Notes under the pieces: generated by a model
What the model saw: the letters and a program-made list of their open reading frames with translations, nothing else
What the model was told of the DNA's origin: nothing
Databases searched by the model: none
Shown: positions 22,200-34,180 of the stretch, one piece after another
Numbering within the stretch: the first letter of the stretch is position 1
How the letters are laid out: every line of letters begins with the position of its first letter
Translations under genes and position numbers: made by a program
Source of the DNA: Ariolimax columbianus
Taxonomy: Eukaryota > Mollusca > Gastropoda > Stylommatophora > Arionidae
Direction of reading: 5' to 3'
Length of the DNA stretch: 64,000 bases
NCBI GenBank assembly: GCA_036924085.1
Contig: JAVGWX010000007.1
Location: 75,578,448 to 75,642,447 of the forward strand

Positions 22200-22500
22200 G
22201 ACATGATTTGAAGTTTAGACACACTCAAGTGTGACAACCTACTTTTTTCAAATCTAGACACGCTCAAGTGTGACAACCTACTCTATAGACACACTCAAGT
22301 GTGACAACCTACTTCTTTCAAATCTAGACACGCTCAAGTGTGACAACCTACTCTATAGACACACTCAAGTGTGACAACCTACTTCTTTCAAATCTAGACA
22401 CGCTCAAGTGTGACAACCTACTCTATTTATGTCTAGACACGCTAAGTGTGACAACCTACTCTATTCATCTCTTGACACTTTCTGAGTATGACAATCTACT
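22200..22500. repeat. 70-bp higher-order tandem repeat of a 35-bp near-palindromic unit
   Basis: GACACACTCAAGTGTGACAA recurs at 22218, 22288 and 22358, alternating with TAGACACGCTCAAGTGTGAC. The core CACACTCAAGTGTG has perfect 6-bp inverted arms. A solitary related unit (CACGCTCAGGTGTGACAA) lies at about 23167. Confidence 0.9.
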
Positions 22501-22529
22501 ATTACTGGATTACTGGATTATTGGACGAC

Positions 22530-23040
22530 CCGTTCTTCAGCGGCAGTTACACAGTTGCGGGTTCCAACTTCTCTTCCAACGGTCTCTGTCTTGGTCCACG
22601 GTGGACCAGTAGATAATGAGTAGCCCTTCTGTGGCATTGTAAACGTTGTTGTGGGATGCAAATTAGTAAGACAAACGTGTCGGTGGTCGTCCCCGTGGTC
22701 GTTCTTGTCTCTGTGGTACCATATTGCTGTGGCTGTGCTCCATCAATCGTTCGTTCTTAGCAGTAAATGCCCCTCCCCAGCGATCTTTCATTTTGTCTGC
22801 ATAAATAACTGCATCATCCACCAGGGACAATTGACTATGTCCGAGTTATTAAGGTATTTTGTGCGATGGATATAAAGCGCTAGGCCGACCATGCGTATCT
22901 CGAGGGAGGCTTGGGTCACCCTGAGCTTGGACTCCATCTCCTTCGTGAGTGTCTATGTTTCCGCCGCATAGCACATTGCAGGTATTACTGTGGTGTTCAA
23001 TAGAGAGGTGCGCAGGCGCTGGTCGTGGTGTTGTCCAGTA
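22530..23040 (-). mobile_element. Degenerate LINE 3' fragment in the EF-hand intron
   Basis: The - strand reads PPSRYAWSA..FISIAQNTL near 22870 and ETRTTTGTTTDTFVLL near 22690, then a Thr-Lys-rich C-terminus. It resembles the terminal region of RTE-type ORFs. Stops are frequent, so the assignment is moderate. Confidence 0.5.
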
Positions 23041-23046
23041 CCGGCT

Positions 23047-23157
23047 TTATTCTAATATAATACAACCAACTATATTCTAATATAATACAACCTACTATAT
23101 TCTAATATAATACAACCTACTATATTATAATATAATACAACCTACTATATTCTAATC
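23047..23157. repeat. 25-bp tandem repeat, TCTAATATAATACAACCTAC unit
   Basis: Starts at 23051, 23076 and 23101 show a 25-bp period; about 4.5 units. Confidence 0.9.
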
Positions 23158-23896
23158 AAGTCCAGTCACGCTCAGGTGTGACAATGATTGGGATTATAAT
23201 CAGTTAAGCATCTGACATCCTTACTTCGAAAGCGCCCATACCAGGGACACTAAATATGAATTCAACAGGGAGGGGGAGGGGTGGAGGGGGTTTGATGAGG
23301 GGAGGCTGGTCCAGCGGTTTGGGTGTGAGTATCCTGACTAGGAAACCACTCAAAACAAAGGTTTTTATTTGTCTATCGGAGATACAGTCAAAATAAGCAT
23401 GTACGGTCACTAACAAATGCATGGACAAGCGGCCTTCATTGAGCATCACTTATAATACTTACTTGTTTGATCTCAGCATTGGATTTATACACGGAAACCA
23501 TAGAAGAAACTTACTGGTCAGTGTATGGCTGACTGTCGAATGATGGCATCGAAATTGTTACATTGGCGATAAACAGAACGCAGTAGTTTCAAATCGAATG
23601 TAGGTCCACCACTAACAGATGCTAGAGAGGACGAAGCAGCCTAGACGGCTAACCATCTTGATACAATCCACCAGTATCTATACTCTTCTCCAAATGCCGG
23701 CAGAGACTGAGTACCTGCGGCTTCTGCCTAAATGGCAGTTATGTTGTTTCTGCACAACATAACATAACTTTCACAACAACAACTTCATAGACAATGCAAT
23801 TGTCCATCCTTCATAATCAACATTTCCTCATAACATGCACACGTCACAACTTCCCTGTGAAAGACTTCCTATGTATTGTATATCCCACTTTCTCAG

Positions 23897-24071
23897 AGTT
23901 TTCGACCGTGATGGGAATGGCTACATTACTGCAGACGAACTTCGGGACAGGATGACCTGTCTGGGAGAGCGGATGACAAATGACGAGGTGGATGAAATGA
24001 TTGAAGAAGCAGACTTTAATGGCGACGGCCGAGTCAACTACGAGGAATTTGTGCGTATCATGACTTGCTAG
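23897..24071 (+). CDS. Calmodulin-like EF-hand protein, terminal exon (EF3 and EF4)
   Basis: TTTCTCAG at 23889-23896 is the acceptor; the first base A completes AA|A (Lys). The exon reads [20 protein letters not shown], then [20 protein letters not shown] and EFVRIMTC followed by TAG at 24069-24071. EF3 ([12 protein letters not shown]) and EF4 ([12 protein letters not shown]) are both canonical calcium loops. With the two upstream exons the visible protein is 139 residues, so with about ten N-terminal residues it would match calmodulin length. The C-terminal lobe is closer to calmodulin than the N-terminal lobe. A possible ATTAAA poly(A) signal lies at 24176. Confidence 0.93.
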
Positions 24072-24586
24072 ACATTAACAACAACAAAAAACAGACAATT
24101 AACTGAAGGTTTTATAAAGAAAAACAAATGTAATATTTTTTTAGAACAAGAATATTTTAATGCTGACAAATAATGATTAAATGCGTAACTGTGTTCCACA
24201 AAACCCATTAATGGGTGAATATTTTAATACACAAAGTACACTTTTTCGTGTTATAGCTATTACATTATTGATATTTTGTTATTATTGACACAAGTCTACA
24301 ATCTACTTCTATGCTAGCCAAACAAACATTTATTATCATCGAAAATATACATGTTGCGATGCTATGATTCTGCTAACTACGTTTCGATTATGGTGACTTG
24401 AAAACAAGAACGGGAAAACATATCATTGTATGCACGATCAACTACAAGAGTACTAACCTTTCCATTTTCGCAGATCACTATCAAGGTTTAATCAGACACA
24501 AACAGCACACAAGTGATCAGTTTTCTCGTGTTTTTCAATCACCATGTGTATTTGTAGCTGTATTTCCTCACGTACTTTTAACTTAT
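24072..24586 (+). other. 3' UTR and downstream sequence of the EF-hand gene
   Basis: AT-rich sequence with a candidate ATTAAA poly(A) signal at 24176-24181. No further exon was seen. Confidence 0.5.
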
Positions 24587-24986
24587 CTTAACTTAACTTA
24601 ACTTCATTATACTGGTTTAGAAGGCTCTACAGAGTCTGTATACAACCAGTTTATTTCACTCTACGGATACCGAAAATACTGTGAGCATCCAATCTATTTT
24701 TGAATGCATTAACTGACTCTGCTTCCACTACATCGTGCGGCAACGCATTACAAGAATTCATCACTCTCTGACTAAAAAAATACTTTCTAATATCTAATCT
24801 AGACCTGTTTTTAAACAATCTGTAGCTATGCCCTAGTGTTCTTGTAGCCGGTCGCACTTTAAAAAACTTGGTATAGTTTAATCTATCCTTTCCATTTATT
24901 CCACCACAAGCGCTACTTGGCAGTTCAAATGTGTTGGCTATTTCGATTATTTGAATTGATTGTGGAAGTTGCAATGCGTTAGTCAC
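24587..24986 (-). mobile_element. CR1/L2-type LINE, 3' end with intact C-terminal frame
   Basis: The - strand is open from 24986 to 24651 and encodes FFKVRPATRTLGHSYRLFKN, RSRLDIRKYFFSQRVMNSCN and ALPHDVVEAESVNAFKNRLD, the well-conserved end of CR1/L2 reverse transcriptases. The 3' UTR and the (TTAAG)n-like tail occupy 24587-24650. It is the least damaged copy of this family here, and its UTR contains the segment shared with the SINE. Confidence 0.88.
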
Positions 24987-26439
24987 ACTCCCTTACTGTA
25001 TACAACAACATCCGAGGCGACTGTGGAGGGTTACATACCTCGTATTGGATTTCCGTGGCCAAGACAGGGTCAGCTGGAGACGAAGTTGGGACTCGAAGTA
25101 TAAGTTGGGTCATCAAGTATAAGTTGCAAGCAAAGACAGTCACATTATTGTGAAACATTCTCTATAAATACCGGTGCCTTGTTTGACACATCTCAACTAA
25201 TGTGTAGAGATTTATAATATGTTAACTAAACTGTTGTGCAGTTTTGCGTATCATCATTCCATATTTGACAACACATGAGCGTAGGATAGCCATTACAGTT
25301 CGCCTACTTAATGAGAATGTTCCTCCTCAACGCATATGTGGGCTCTTGTCGTGGTAGTTTCTGTTGTATTTTGTTGTAAATGTTTAGGCTGTTAGCCTCA
25401 CGTACAAACCTTCATAGTCTCTTCTTGTTTGAGATGCTTAGTAGAATCGTGCTCAATTGTCTTTTCGCTCTAGGGGAATCACGAGACCATCACTACTACA
25501 GCTGTACACTTTTCATGAAGCCTCTATCCGGACATCTACAATCGCTGTTTCAATAGCAAAGGTTTTACATTATGATGTTCCTAATCGTGTGCACAACCCT
25601 CTTTGTTTTTTACAACATGCTTGGAAGGTTACAGTCGGCTTAATATTTTCTACCCTGGTATCCCTAGAACTGCTCAATAGAGCCCAGAAGACTTATTCTT
25701 TCCTAAAGTGAGAAAGGTACTCGAATCCAGATAAAGGAAGCGTAGCCCTCGTGGACATAAATACGTCAAACTGTAATCATAAAAAACACGACAGAAATAT
25801 ATTTTAAAGTGTTTCTTCTAGAAATTTTTGAATAAAATAAAATGTCATTATTGATAACAAATTAATAGTATGCTAATTCGATATAATTCGTACACAAATA
25901 TAAAGAATTATTTACTTTAAACATTTGTGAGAAACCCCTAAGTATATGTGGGCAGTGTCATTATTTCCTATGTATGGATGTACTTGCACACAACTAAAGT
26001 AGGTGAATGTTGGTTGTGAGGAGTAACTGCTCATGTATGGTTCCTTGAGACTGAGTCCGGTGTATGCAATAAAAGCAGCAGAATTAGAATTACAAGGTGT
26101 GTCAAGCCAGTTCAACTTTATATTTTGTCAATTGAGCTATTGTATTTTCCTGTACGTACCATGCTGATACCACAAAATGGCCACATTTCTCTCCAACTTT
26201 CTTAATATTCATGTTCTACTTATTGAGATTCTACGACATCTTTTATACTATCCAAGTCAGCATGTTACTTTAAAAAAAATAATTTTGGCTGATGGCATGT
26301 GGCTTCAGTCACATCTTCATAAAATTCAATGAACACATCACTGGGAATATATATGATATGGACCAAAGAAGGAAGGCGGAAGTGAGACTGCCCTAAAATA
26401 ACTTGGCAATGACATACTTGGACACAGGTCGAAGAATGG
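24987..26439. other. Unassigned stretch
   Basis: Both strands were read for motifs and nothing was recognised. Confidence 0.4.
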
Positions 26440-26610
26440 GCACAGACCGAACAAATGGCGCACAGACAGAGCAGAAGGGGCACAGTTTCAAGAATAGTCA
26501 CCGACATAGAAAATGGCGCACAGACAGAACAGACTGGACACAGACAAAGCAGACCAGACACAGTTCGAAGAATGGTCACCGACAGAGCAAACGGGGCACA
26601 TTTCGAAGAA
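26440..26610. repeat. Degenerate tandem repeat, GGCGCACAGACAGA-type
   Basis: Units built from CACAGACAGAGCAGAAGGGG and AAGAATGGTCACCGACAGAG recur about four times with a period near 40-45 bp. Confidence 0.8.
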
Positions 26611-26829
26611 TGCTCAAAGGCGAAGCAAAGTGAAGGGAATGTATTTCTGGCCTGAAAGACGCTATCTCGCTTGATGGTTACACGCGGCTTCGTCAGTTTT
26701 CGGCCATGGATTTAACAATACTTGAGTGTTCTGACTTGTCCATTGTTTTAACACTGTATGTAAATTGTGCACTCCTTTTTTTTTACTACTTATAGTTCAT
26801 CTTTGCACACTTAACTTCACCTAATTCGT

Positions 26830-27003
26830 TTACTATATCTGCCAAAGACGGATGTGTCGGAGCGAAAGGTGCAAATAGCACAGACAAGCTGTAAACTTGC
26901 GACACAGCGCATTCCGTTCTCCGGACTACATCTGCTACTTGCAAAGGTGTTGTTCAGGGCTTGGTTGCTGGAGATTGAGAACGAACGCAGAAGAAGAAGA
27001 GGT
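26830..27003 (+). repeat. Dispersed GAA-tailed repeat, copy 2
   Basis: GGAGCGAAAGGTGCAAATA, CATTCCGTTCTCCGGACTAC and GGAGATTGAGAACGAACGC precede an AGAAGAAGAAGAG tail. The reverse-oriented copy at 36090-36270 matches closely over about 150 bp, including the tail. Confidence 0.8.
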
Positions 27004-27045
27004 TTATTTTAGCTGTCGATGTGATTCCTAACGTCTCTGCGAAGC

Positions 27046-27525
27046 TAAGAGGCGTGTTCAAATGAAACCGAACCTAACTGAAACAAGTGAACATACGTAC
27101 GATGCGCATGATGACGTCACGTCAGGTGTAATCAGCACATACCAACCGTCAATTTTGCAAAATTTCATTATCCTCCGGCTCATAGTTTCCTCAGCAGACC
27201 GCTGAAAACATTGCGGGTGTGATATGGAATCCGTCCATAGTGATTCGGTTTCTAACAGCTGAAGGATGTAAACCAGATGACATTCATCGCAGAATGCAGA
27301 CAGTGTATGGTGACAAAAGTGTGTTGAAGACAACAGTGAAGAACTGGACAATGATGTTTAAAGAAGGACGTGAGTTAACGAAAAATCTTCCGAGTCCAGG
27401 TCAGGTGCATATTGTTGCGTCAGAAAATGCAATCGCCAAAATTGATGCAGCAATTCGGGTGGACCGTCGCTGGAGCTTACGTTTCCAAGGCAGAGAAATT
27501 CGCTGTGTCGCTAGGGACAGTTCTG
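27046..27525 (+). mobile_element. Mariner-type transposon, 5' half
   Basis: Starts at a TA (27046-27047) followed by AGAGGCGTGTTCAAATGAAA, resembling a mariner terminal repeat. The + strand then encodes the N-terminal DNA-binding region: VIRFLTAEGCKPDDIHRRMQ, VLKTTVKNWTMMFKEGRE and a PSPGQVHIVASE linker, then IAKIDAAIRVDRRW. Two helix-turn-helix motifs are therefore visible, but no catalytic domain or second terminal repeat follows. The start region carries a frameshift. Confidence 0.85.
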
Positions 27526-27892
27526 CCTTATGATGGCTGGTCAGCAGCCGAGGTCCCCATTATGAACACACCTTCTGATTCTTCAGTTTCTTGCAAACCA
27601 CCTGGTCTCGGCATTGCCTATTTTTGTTTTAAAGACATTTTTCTGACATTCGCTGACAAACATTAATTACATAAGTCTGCTTTTCAATTTTGTAAATGCT
27701 GTTTGTGTGATAATATGTTCCTTACTTCTGCGCTAGATCTGTCATCTAACGTTATTGTAAACATGGTATTTCAATATATTTATTTTTATAAGTGTCCCAT
27801 GTAATTTAAGGGTGCATTCGTGAGAATTAAATTTATTATAGATATTCCTGCTTTCCGTATTCTTGATATTCAGTCTGGGGCCTTCGCCTTTA

Positions 27893-27957
<65 letters not shown>

Positions 27958-28559
27958 ACCACGTTAACCATTTCCCATAACTCCTTTTCAGTTATCAATA
28001 TTTAGGATGTCGCCATTAGCTTATTACAAATTGTTCATATTATGTCCACGTGCTTGTGGTACCCAGGAAGAAAAGAATAGAGCCAATGTAACCTTCCAAG
28101 TATATAATAAAAGACAACAACATATAGTTACACGTGGTGCTAGTGAACCTATTACGTATGAAGTAAATCTACTGAAGAGCACGCGCAAGTGCTGTTGTGC
28201 CGCAGACTACATGAAAGGGGAACATCTGCAGTGGTCGTCCGACGTTTTCTTCTAATTGAAACCAACGCTTTCTTGGAAGGGAAATGGACACAAGAAGAAG
28301 ACTATTATTGTAGGTACATCCTCTCAGAATCACAATGTATTCGCTTCGCAACGACAACAGATCAGATAATAGGACGTTTCCTTGTCTCACTATTTACCCA
28401 ATGAAAATTCCATATTTTACTGCCGTTTTTTATTGTTCCATTTCTTTTTGCTGCCAATGTGATGCGTGTTTTAAAAACAGAGAACAATATTATTCTCATA
28501 TCTTTGATATTGAAGATTTCGGACTTTTGATAACTTCCTTGCCGCACAGTACAGACCAC
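27526..28559. other. Unassigned stretch with CT microsatellite
   Basis: (TC)n occupies 27896-27957. The remainder contains several short open frames without recognisable motifs. Confidence 0.4.
27896..27957. repeat. CT microsatellite
   Basis: About 30 uninterrupted CT dinucleotides. Confidence 0.95.
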
Positions 28560-29092
28560 TTTATTATGGCACAAACAATAGCGGCGGTTGCACGACATAA
28601 CACAATTTGGCAAGACAATGGGTTAGCTTTATGCACGAAGATCAGATTAATGCGCACATTGGTCGTGTAAAAATACCTCAACGCTTGTGAAACATGGACA
28701 ATTACAGTTGACCTGCAATGGAGGATACAGGCCTTGGAGATGAGATGTTTCCGAAGACTTCTAAACGTCACATACAAAGACCGAGTTACAAATGAGGACA
28801 TAGAAGAAACAATTACAAAAGCAATAAGTTCGTTTGAAGGCCTCTTGGCAACGACAAATCACGGAAACTCAATTGGTAAGGCCATATTTTGAGATCAAAC
28901 AGTCTTTCAAATACGATCCTGCACGGAAAGGTACAAGGCGGGTAGTGAAGAAGTCGTCCATAAAACGATAGGACAACATAAAAGAATGAACCAATCTCCG
29001 ACCAGAGGAGTCACAGGCAGCGGCCGCTGACAGAGACGAGTGGCGGGAGTTTATGGGTGCACCAACCACCTCATCGGTTACGGCATGACCTG
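28560..29092 (+). mobile_element. RTE-type LINE 3' end (subfamily A)
   Basis: The + strand reads AAVARHNTIWQDNGLALCTK, LMRTLVV, NACETWTITVDLQWRIQALE and MRCFRRLLNVTYKDRVTNED, closely matching 47040-47270. A stop and frameshifts follow, and the copy ends TTACGGCATGACCTGA at about 29090. Confidence 0.88.
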
Positions 29093-29164
29093 ATTGAAGC
29101 ACAATTTTAAATCTGCTTTTTGTTGTAAGTGCCCACTCTAGTATTGTTTTTATTTTGTATATTT

Positions 29165-29430
29165 CTTTCTGTTTAACACGTTTCTTTAGTTTAACACATT
29201 TCTTTAGTTTAACACATTTGTTTATTATATTTAACACATTTCTTTAGTTTAACACATTTCTTTAGTTAAACACATTTCTTTAGTTTAACAAATTTCTTTA
29301 GTTTAACACATTTCTTTAGTTTAACACATTTCTGTATTATATTTAACACATTTCTTTAGTTTAACACGTTTATTTAGTTTAACACGTTTATTTAGTTTAA
29401 CACATTTCTTTAATTTAACACATTTGTTAA
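29165..29430. repeat. 18-bp tandem repeat, ACACATTTCTTTAGTTTA unit
   Basis: About 14 units with a few longer TATTATAT variants. Confidence 0.92.
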
Positions 29431-29439
29431 GTAGACAGC

Positions 29440-29800
29440 TGTCCAAGCCAGTATATCGGCTCTACATGATTGTAAGAAAGTTTGTGAGCCAATATATCCA
29501 CTCTACGGTGGTACAAGAAAGTTTGTGAGCCAATATATCTACTCTACGGTGGTACAAGAAAGTTTGTGAGCCAATATATCCGCTCTACTGTGGTGCAAGA
29601 AAGTTTGTGAGCCAATATATCCGCTCTACGGTAGTGCAAGAAAGTTTGTGAGCCAATATATCCACTCTACGGTGGTACAAGAAAGTTTTAGGGCCAATAT
29701 ATCAGCTCTACGGTGGTACAAGAAAGTTTTAGGGCCAATATATCAGCTCTACGGTGGTACAAGAAAGTTATAGGGCCAATATATCAGCTCTACGGTATGC
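29440..29800. repeat. 41-bp tandem repeat, about 9 units
   Basis: GTGAGCCAATATATC followed by CTCTACGGTGGTACAAGAAAG recurs with a 41-bp period (for example 29481 and 29522). The last three units share the variant TTTTAGGGCC or TTATAGGGCC. Confidence 0.93.
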
Positions 29801-30424
29801 ATCAATTAAACCTGTCTTCGAGAAACCCATAATGCCCTTTGCTAATTGTTGTCTTCATTGTTCTAGAAACGGTTATTATGATCATTTGAAACGCTTTTTA
29901 AATCAATATTTTAAAGAAATACATACCGTGAACTGCTTGGTATTACAAATATATCCAGACAAAATATATGACATGCCTTTGAGGACGTACACCAACAAAC
30001 ACAACCAGAAGGAAACAAAGGGCATCAACTTAAGACATCCAAGAAAAGTACCGTAATAAAGGTAGAACCGAAGAAGATTGTCCAAAATAGAAGTTGGTTG
30101 ACAGCAGCCATGTGGTACTGATGACTATAGAATTTGAGTTTTGATGAAATTAATATCAATAATTTGTGGAATATAATGTCAATGTTGTAGTGCTTATCCT
30201 TCATTAAAGTTGTTATCAGATCTTGATCAAGATCGTCTTTTGACTCTACTTTTGTGTTGTTCTAGTGGAAATATGAAATACACCTCAATCATTCAGTTAA
30301 TCTCCTAATCAATCAGTACCCCTATGGAAATAGGCCAGTATCACATGCTTTCATTCCCCTCACGTACAAAGCATTCTCTTTCTCTTCAGTTATATATTTC
30401 AATGATCCATAAAATAATGTCGTG
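29801..30424. other. Unassigned stretch
   Basis: No motif recognised. A 100-codon + strand frame starting in the array at 29754 has no conserved feature. Confidence 0.4.
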
Positions 30425-30880
30425 CCTGCGTGACTACTGTTCAGTTATATGTTATGCCTGCATGGCTACTGTTCAGTTATATGTTATGCCTGCGTGGCTA
30501 CTGTTCAGTTATATTATGTTATGCCTGCATGGCTACTGTTCAGTTATATGTTATGCCTGCATGGCTACTGTTCAGTTATATGCTATGCCTGCGTTGCTAC
30601 TGTTCAGTTATAATATGTTATGCCTACGTTGCTACTGTTCAGTTATAATATGTTATGCCTTGGTAGCTACTGCCCAGTTATATGTTATGCCTACGTGGCT
30701 ACTGTTTAGTTATAATATGTTATGCCTACATGGCTACTGTTCAGTTATAATATGTTATGCCTGCTTGGCTACTGTTCAGTTATAATATGTTATGCCTGTA
30801 TGTCTATTGTTCAGTTATATCATGTTTTCTGTGTGGCTATTGTTCAGTTATCATAAGTTATGCCTACATGACTACTGAGT
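30425..30880. repeat. 32/36-bp tandem repeat, about 13 units
   Basis: GGCTACTGTTCAGTTATA followed by TGTTATGCCTGC(A/G)T repeats with 32-bp units and 36-bp variants carrying an extra ATAT. The right half is enriched in the longer form. Confidence 0.92.
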
Positions 30881-30996
30881 TACACGTGTTCATGTTATCA
30901 TTATGTCACGTTATCATTATGTCATAGTATCACAGTTGTTGTTTGAAGCTAAACGTGATGATATTTTTTTACTTGTAATGTTTCATTGCTATCGGG

Positions 30997-31194
30997 TTAT
31001 GGTGGATCGTTTGATATCCTGAGGTATACTGAATAAGGTGGACTTGGGTTCTCCTGACTGTAGCGCAATGTCAGGCTTCTCAGCAGGCTGACCACTATGG
31101 GGATCACAGTGGCAATCTCCCCCTCATTGCTGTTATACAGCTTATTTTCGGGAGCATGGCGTGGACATGAGGTTGGGGTCTTGGTAAGCATCAT
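30997..31194 (-). other. Unassigned 65-codon open frame
   Basis: The - strand frame has a balanced, non-repetitive composition (for example KLYNSNEGEIATVIPIVVSL). I do not recognise it; it may be an unknown retroelement frame or an exon of an undetected gene. Confidence 0.2.
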
Positions 31195-31576
31195 ATTATG
31201 TCACACTGGTGCATTTGTATGCCTCAGAAATATGGCATGTATCAACAGACCCTCCCACATTATTAGAGTGTCCCCTAGTAAAATTCCAGCACAATATAAA
31301 TCACAACAGATGGCAGTTTCCTTTATGTATATCTATTCAAACTACACATCACATTTGAGTTCTGTAGCTGACCAATTTTATCATCACCAAGAATTTTACC
31401 ACCACAAATTTGCCTGCAAATTGAAACAAAACTAATAGATGATTTAATTAGAAGTTCTGATACAGTAGGTATTATTAGAGCATCACAGACGATTATTTAT
31501 TTCTATCCAGAAGAACGGATACATGTCTATACTGACGAGTCTGATTTTAAGGCCACAATTAAAGCAGGATATGGAG

Positions 31577-32270
31577 ATTATATACAGTATCCAGACAGAA
31601 CATCTGATGATATGTTTGATGTTTGTAGGCAGACATGCTCTAACTTATTCATCATTGGCTCTATCCATCTTGTCAGACGATAGAAATTGTGCTTTGAGAA
31701 AAGGGACGCAGAGAAGCGTCTTCCACAGTTTAGGCAAGGAAAGTCAGGACCGTTTGCGGCATTGTATGGTGTGGCGTATCTTCTCAAACGCTGAGTCCTT
31801 AGCCTATCCGTAGTCAGTATCTTCTTTGTCTGTATTCCATGCTTACAACCCTTCCATACCGTAATGTTATCATAATTCCAAATCGATGCCCGCATCATTC
31901 ATATACCGCTTGTATACATCCTTGTACCGAAGTAGTGGTCCGCCCCTAGACCTTTTCTCCAACTGTAATTCAAAATAGAGACAATTTGGTATTCTGCCAT
32001 TATCCATCCTCCGGGTATGTCCCAGCCATCAGAGCATTCGAAGACTAGGCATGGAAAAGATCGTAACAGTGCATGTTCTTTCTAACACCTCTGCGTTAGT
32101 GGTCTTATCTTGCCACCCAGCCCCCCCCCCCCTCATGTGATAACTCCTGGTGCGTGTAAGTAGACCATGTCTCACTGCCATAAAGAAAGGTGCTGAGGGC
32201 ACAGGCCTGGTAAACAAGTGTTTTTGTTTTAACAGTGAGATTCTTGTTCTCCCAGACCCTTTTTTGTTAA
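31577..32270 (-). mobile_element. LINE C-terminal fragment with zinc finger
   Basis: On the - strand: GWQDKTTNAEVLERTCTVTI, a region reading LRYKDVYKRYMNDAGIDLEL around 31920, HGIQTKKILTTDRLRTQRLR, then DFPCLNCGRRFSASLFSKH as a C2H2-type finger. It is the better-preserved relative of 4885-5395. Frameshifts separate the blocks, and a poly-C run interrupts it near 32120. Confidence 0.82.
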
Positions 32271-32301
32271 TTTGCTTATTTTTGTGGCTGCCTTGCCTAT
32301 C

Positions 32302-32362
32302 CTAACTTAACTTAACTTGACGTCTTTATACTGGTTTAGAAGACCCTGCAGAGTCTGTTAGT
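32302..32362 (-). mobile_element. CR1/L2-type LINE or SINE 3' tail fragment
   Basis: AACTTAACTTGACGTCTTTA and CTGGTTTAGAAGACCCTGCA match the shared tail. Similarity ends after AGAGTCTGTTAG, so the parent (LINE or SINE) cannot be told apart. Confidence 0.7.
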
Positions 32363-32929
32363 TTTGGTCCAGTCATACTCCATTAATGATTGAGGATTCT
32401 CGGTATGTAAAATGATCTACCTCGAGATCCTCATCATCAATGGAGATAACTGGTGCCTTGTTAGCACCCTACACCATAATTTGTATCTTTTGGGGTTGTT
32501 TTTTTTCTAACTTTCAAGCAATATAACAGCACTAGAATTAGCCCTTAACCACTGAAAGACTATTTGATCCTTCACCATCAAAGGCCCAAAGTGTCATTAC
32601 CTTTCTTGTCTCTCTGTTCACATGCAAGCTCTAGAAGACGGTGGTCATTGTAGGCCTGCATTTGCCCAGATATCTTTAGATACCAACCAGCTTATCAAGT
32701 CAAGAACAACAATACACACCACCTCTACAAATAGTTAAAGCAACTACTTAAAACAAAAAGTCTTGATTGAACAGATGGGCAATGGGTAATACTGGGAGAG
32801 AGATCCACAAACATATGGCCATCCAACTTCTTGAAAAAAGCACCATTTTCCAGCTTTGTACTCAGCACATACAAGTCACTTTAACAGAATTAAACCACAA
32901 CAGAGTGCTAGCAGTGCACACATTCTTAG
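32363..32929. other. Unassigned stretch
   Basis: Nothing recognised. Confidence 0.4.
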
Positions 32930-33260
32930 TCGACTTGTACTTCTGCTGTGCAGGTCCCAGCTCTGGTATCATCTGGATGTAGTCGGGAGGAGGATTTCCG
33001 GCTTAAGCAGCTTATTTACTCCGCTGCTCTGGGACAAGTGCCGCAGAGGGTGGTTAACTGATTTGCGAATCCATCTTAATAGACTCAAACACTAGAGCAA
33101 AGTGACAAACGGCCTGCTAGGCGCCATCTCTGCTGCCCTAAACAAACCACCTAACCATGGCCGGTGTTATGCTTGGTGACACAGCCTCTTACAACATGCT
33201 CTCTGTGGGGCAGTCATGCTATTCTTGTCCGTGTCATACACAAAGACCCAGGAGGACCAA
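32930..33260 (-). repeat. Dispersed GGCGCC-family repeat, full-looking copy
   Basis: It covers both the part contained in the inverted-repeat arms (AGGTCCCAGCTCTGGTATCA through AATAGACTCAAACACTAGAG) and the part found only beside the right arm (AACAAACCACCTAACCATG to ACACAAAGACCC). This is the dispersed copy used to judge which arm is original. Confidence 0.75.
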
Positions 33261-33682
33261 TCTGGCAGTGCACACATCCCAACGAAATTGTGGGACACCA
33301 TCTGTTTGAGTGAACGATACTTGATGGTGTCAGAAATGAGCTTCTTCCTCCGTGGCCAGACAAATGGAACACTTTGTGCGGACCTCAACAACAGCTCTCA
33401 CAAACACTTGTAGATACCACTACATGGCATTGGTCCATGGGTATGTTTCACATGCTTCTGGAACTATTATTAACCAACCAGCTATCGTCAAAGGTCTTCC
33501 TTTTTGAAGATAATATTAAGTGTAGAAAGACCTGCATTTTATTTTTGTCGTGCTCTTTAGATTTATCCTGCATACATCAAAATCGTATATAAACGTGTGT
33601 CAAGATTATAGAGTATTCTCCCAAATCTCTTCTCTTGAGACATTAGATGTTGCTTTCGGTAAGATATTATTCATCTTATCCT
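33261..33682. other. Unassigned stretch
   Basis: Nothing recognised. Confidence 0.4.
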
Positions 33683-34180
33683 TGTTCATCCTCAAATTTA
33701 GGTCCCGGTTTCTCTTACAAAGGACACCGTTGTTGGTAAGGCTGTTTTATCTCCACAGCTATTGTCTCATATCTGTATTGTGAGACCAGTATTATTCTCT
33801 CTTTTCCTGCGTGAGCGTGTAGCTTTGCAGGATGTGTTCAACAGTCATCTGTCCCAATCCTCAATTTGTTGTAAAGATGACCCCTGAGTCTGTTATGCCC
33901 AGTTCTCAGTCTGAAGATGATGACTTACTCTTCTCTAGTTAAGTTAAAGTAGTCGTCTTCTTTTCAGAAGTCAGTGTGTTGATCAGTCCATTTTCCCCTG
34001 ATCTGCCTTTAATTATGGTCTTGGCCTCATTCTATGTGATGTTCAAGTCTGTTTGTGGGGATGCTCCTCCCCACTTTGCTAGTTTGTCTGCAGCTTCATT
34101 GCCTTCAATATTGTAGTGGGATAGGATTCACTGTATGACCAACCTTGGGTGTAGCAATGACTTCAATGACAGACACAGGT
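33683..34180 (-). mobile_element. Truncated I-group LINE, C-terminal part
   Basis: On the - strand it repeats the organisation of 12785-13430: a remnant of the NIEGNEAADKLAK region near 34100, DDYFNLTREE and VIIFRLRTGHNRLRGHLYNK near 33930-33870, then ETGT-like sequence before the 3' end. Part of the CPCG zinc-knuckle region is deleted and the GAA tail is eroded. Confidence 0.8.

Noticed and set aside
27820..28005. Frame running through the CT microsatellite
   Set aside because: Leu-Ser repeats are microsatellite translation with no flanking domain.
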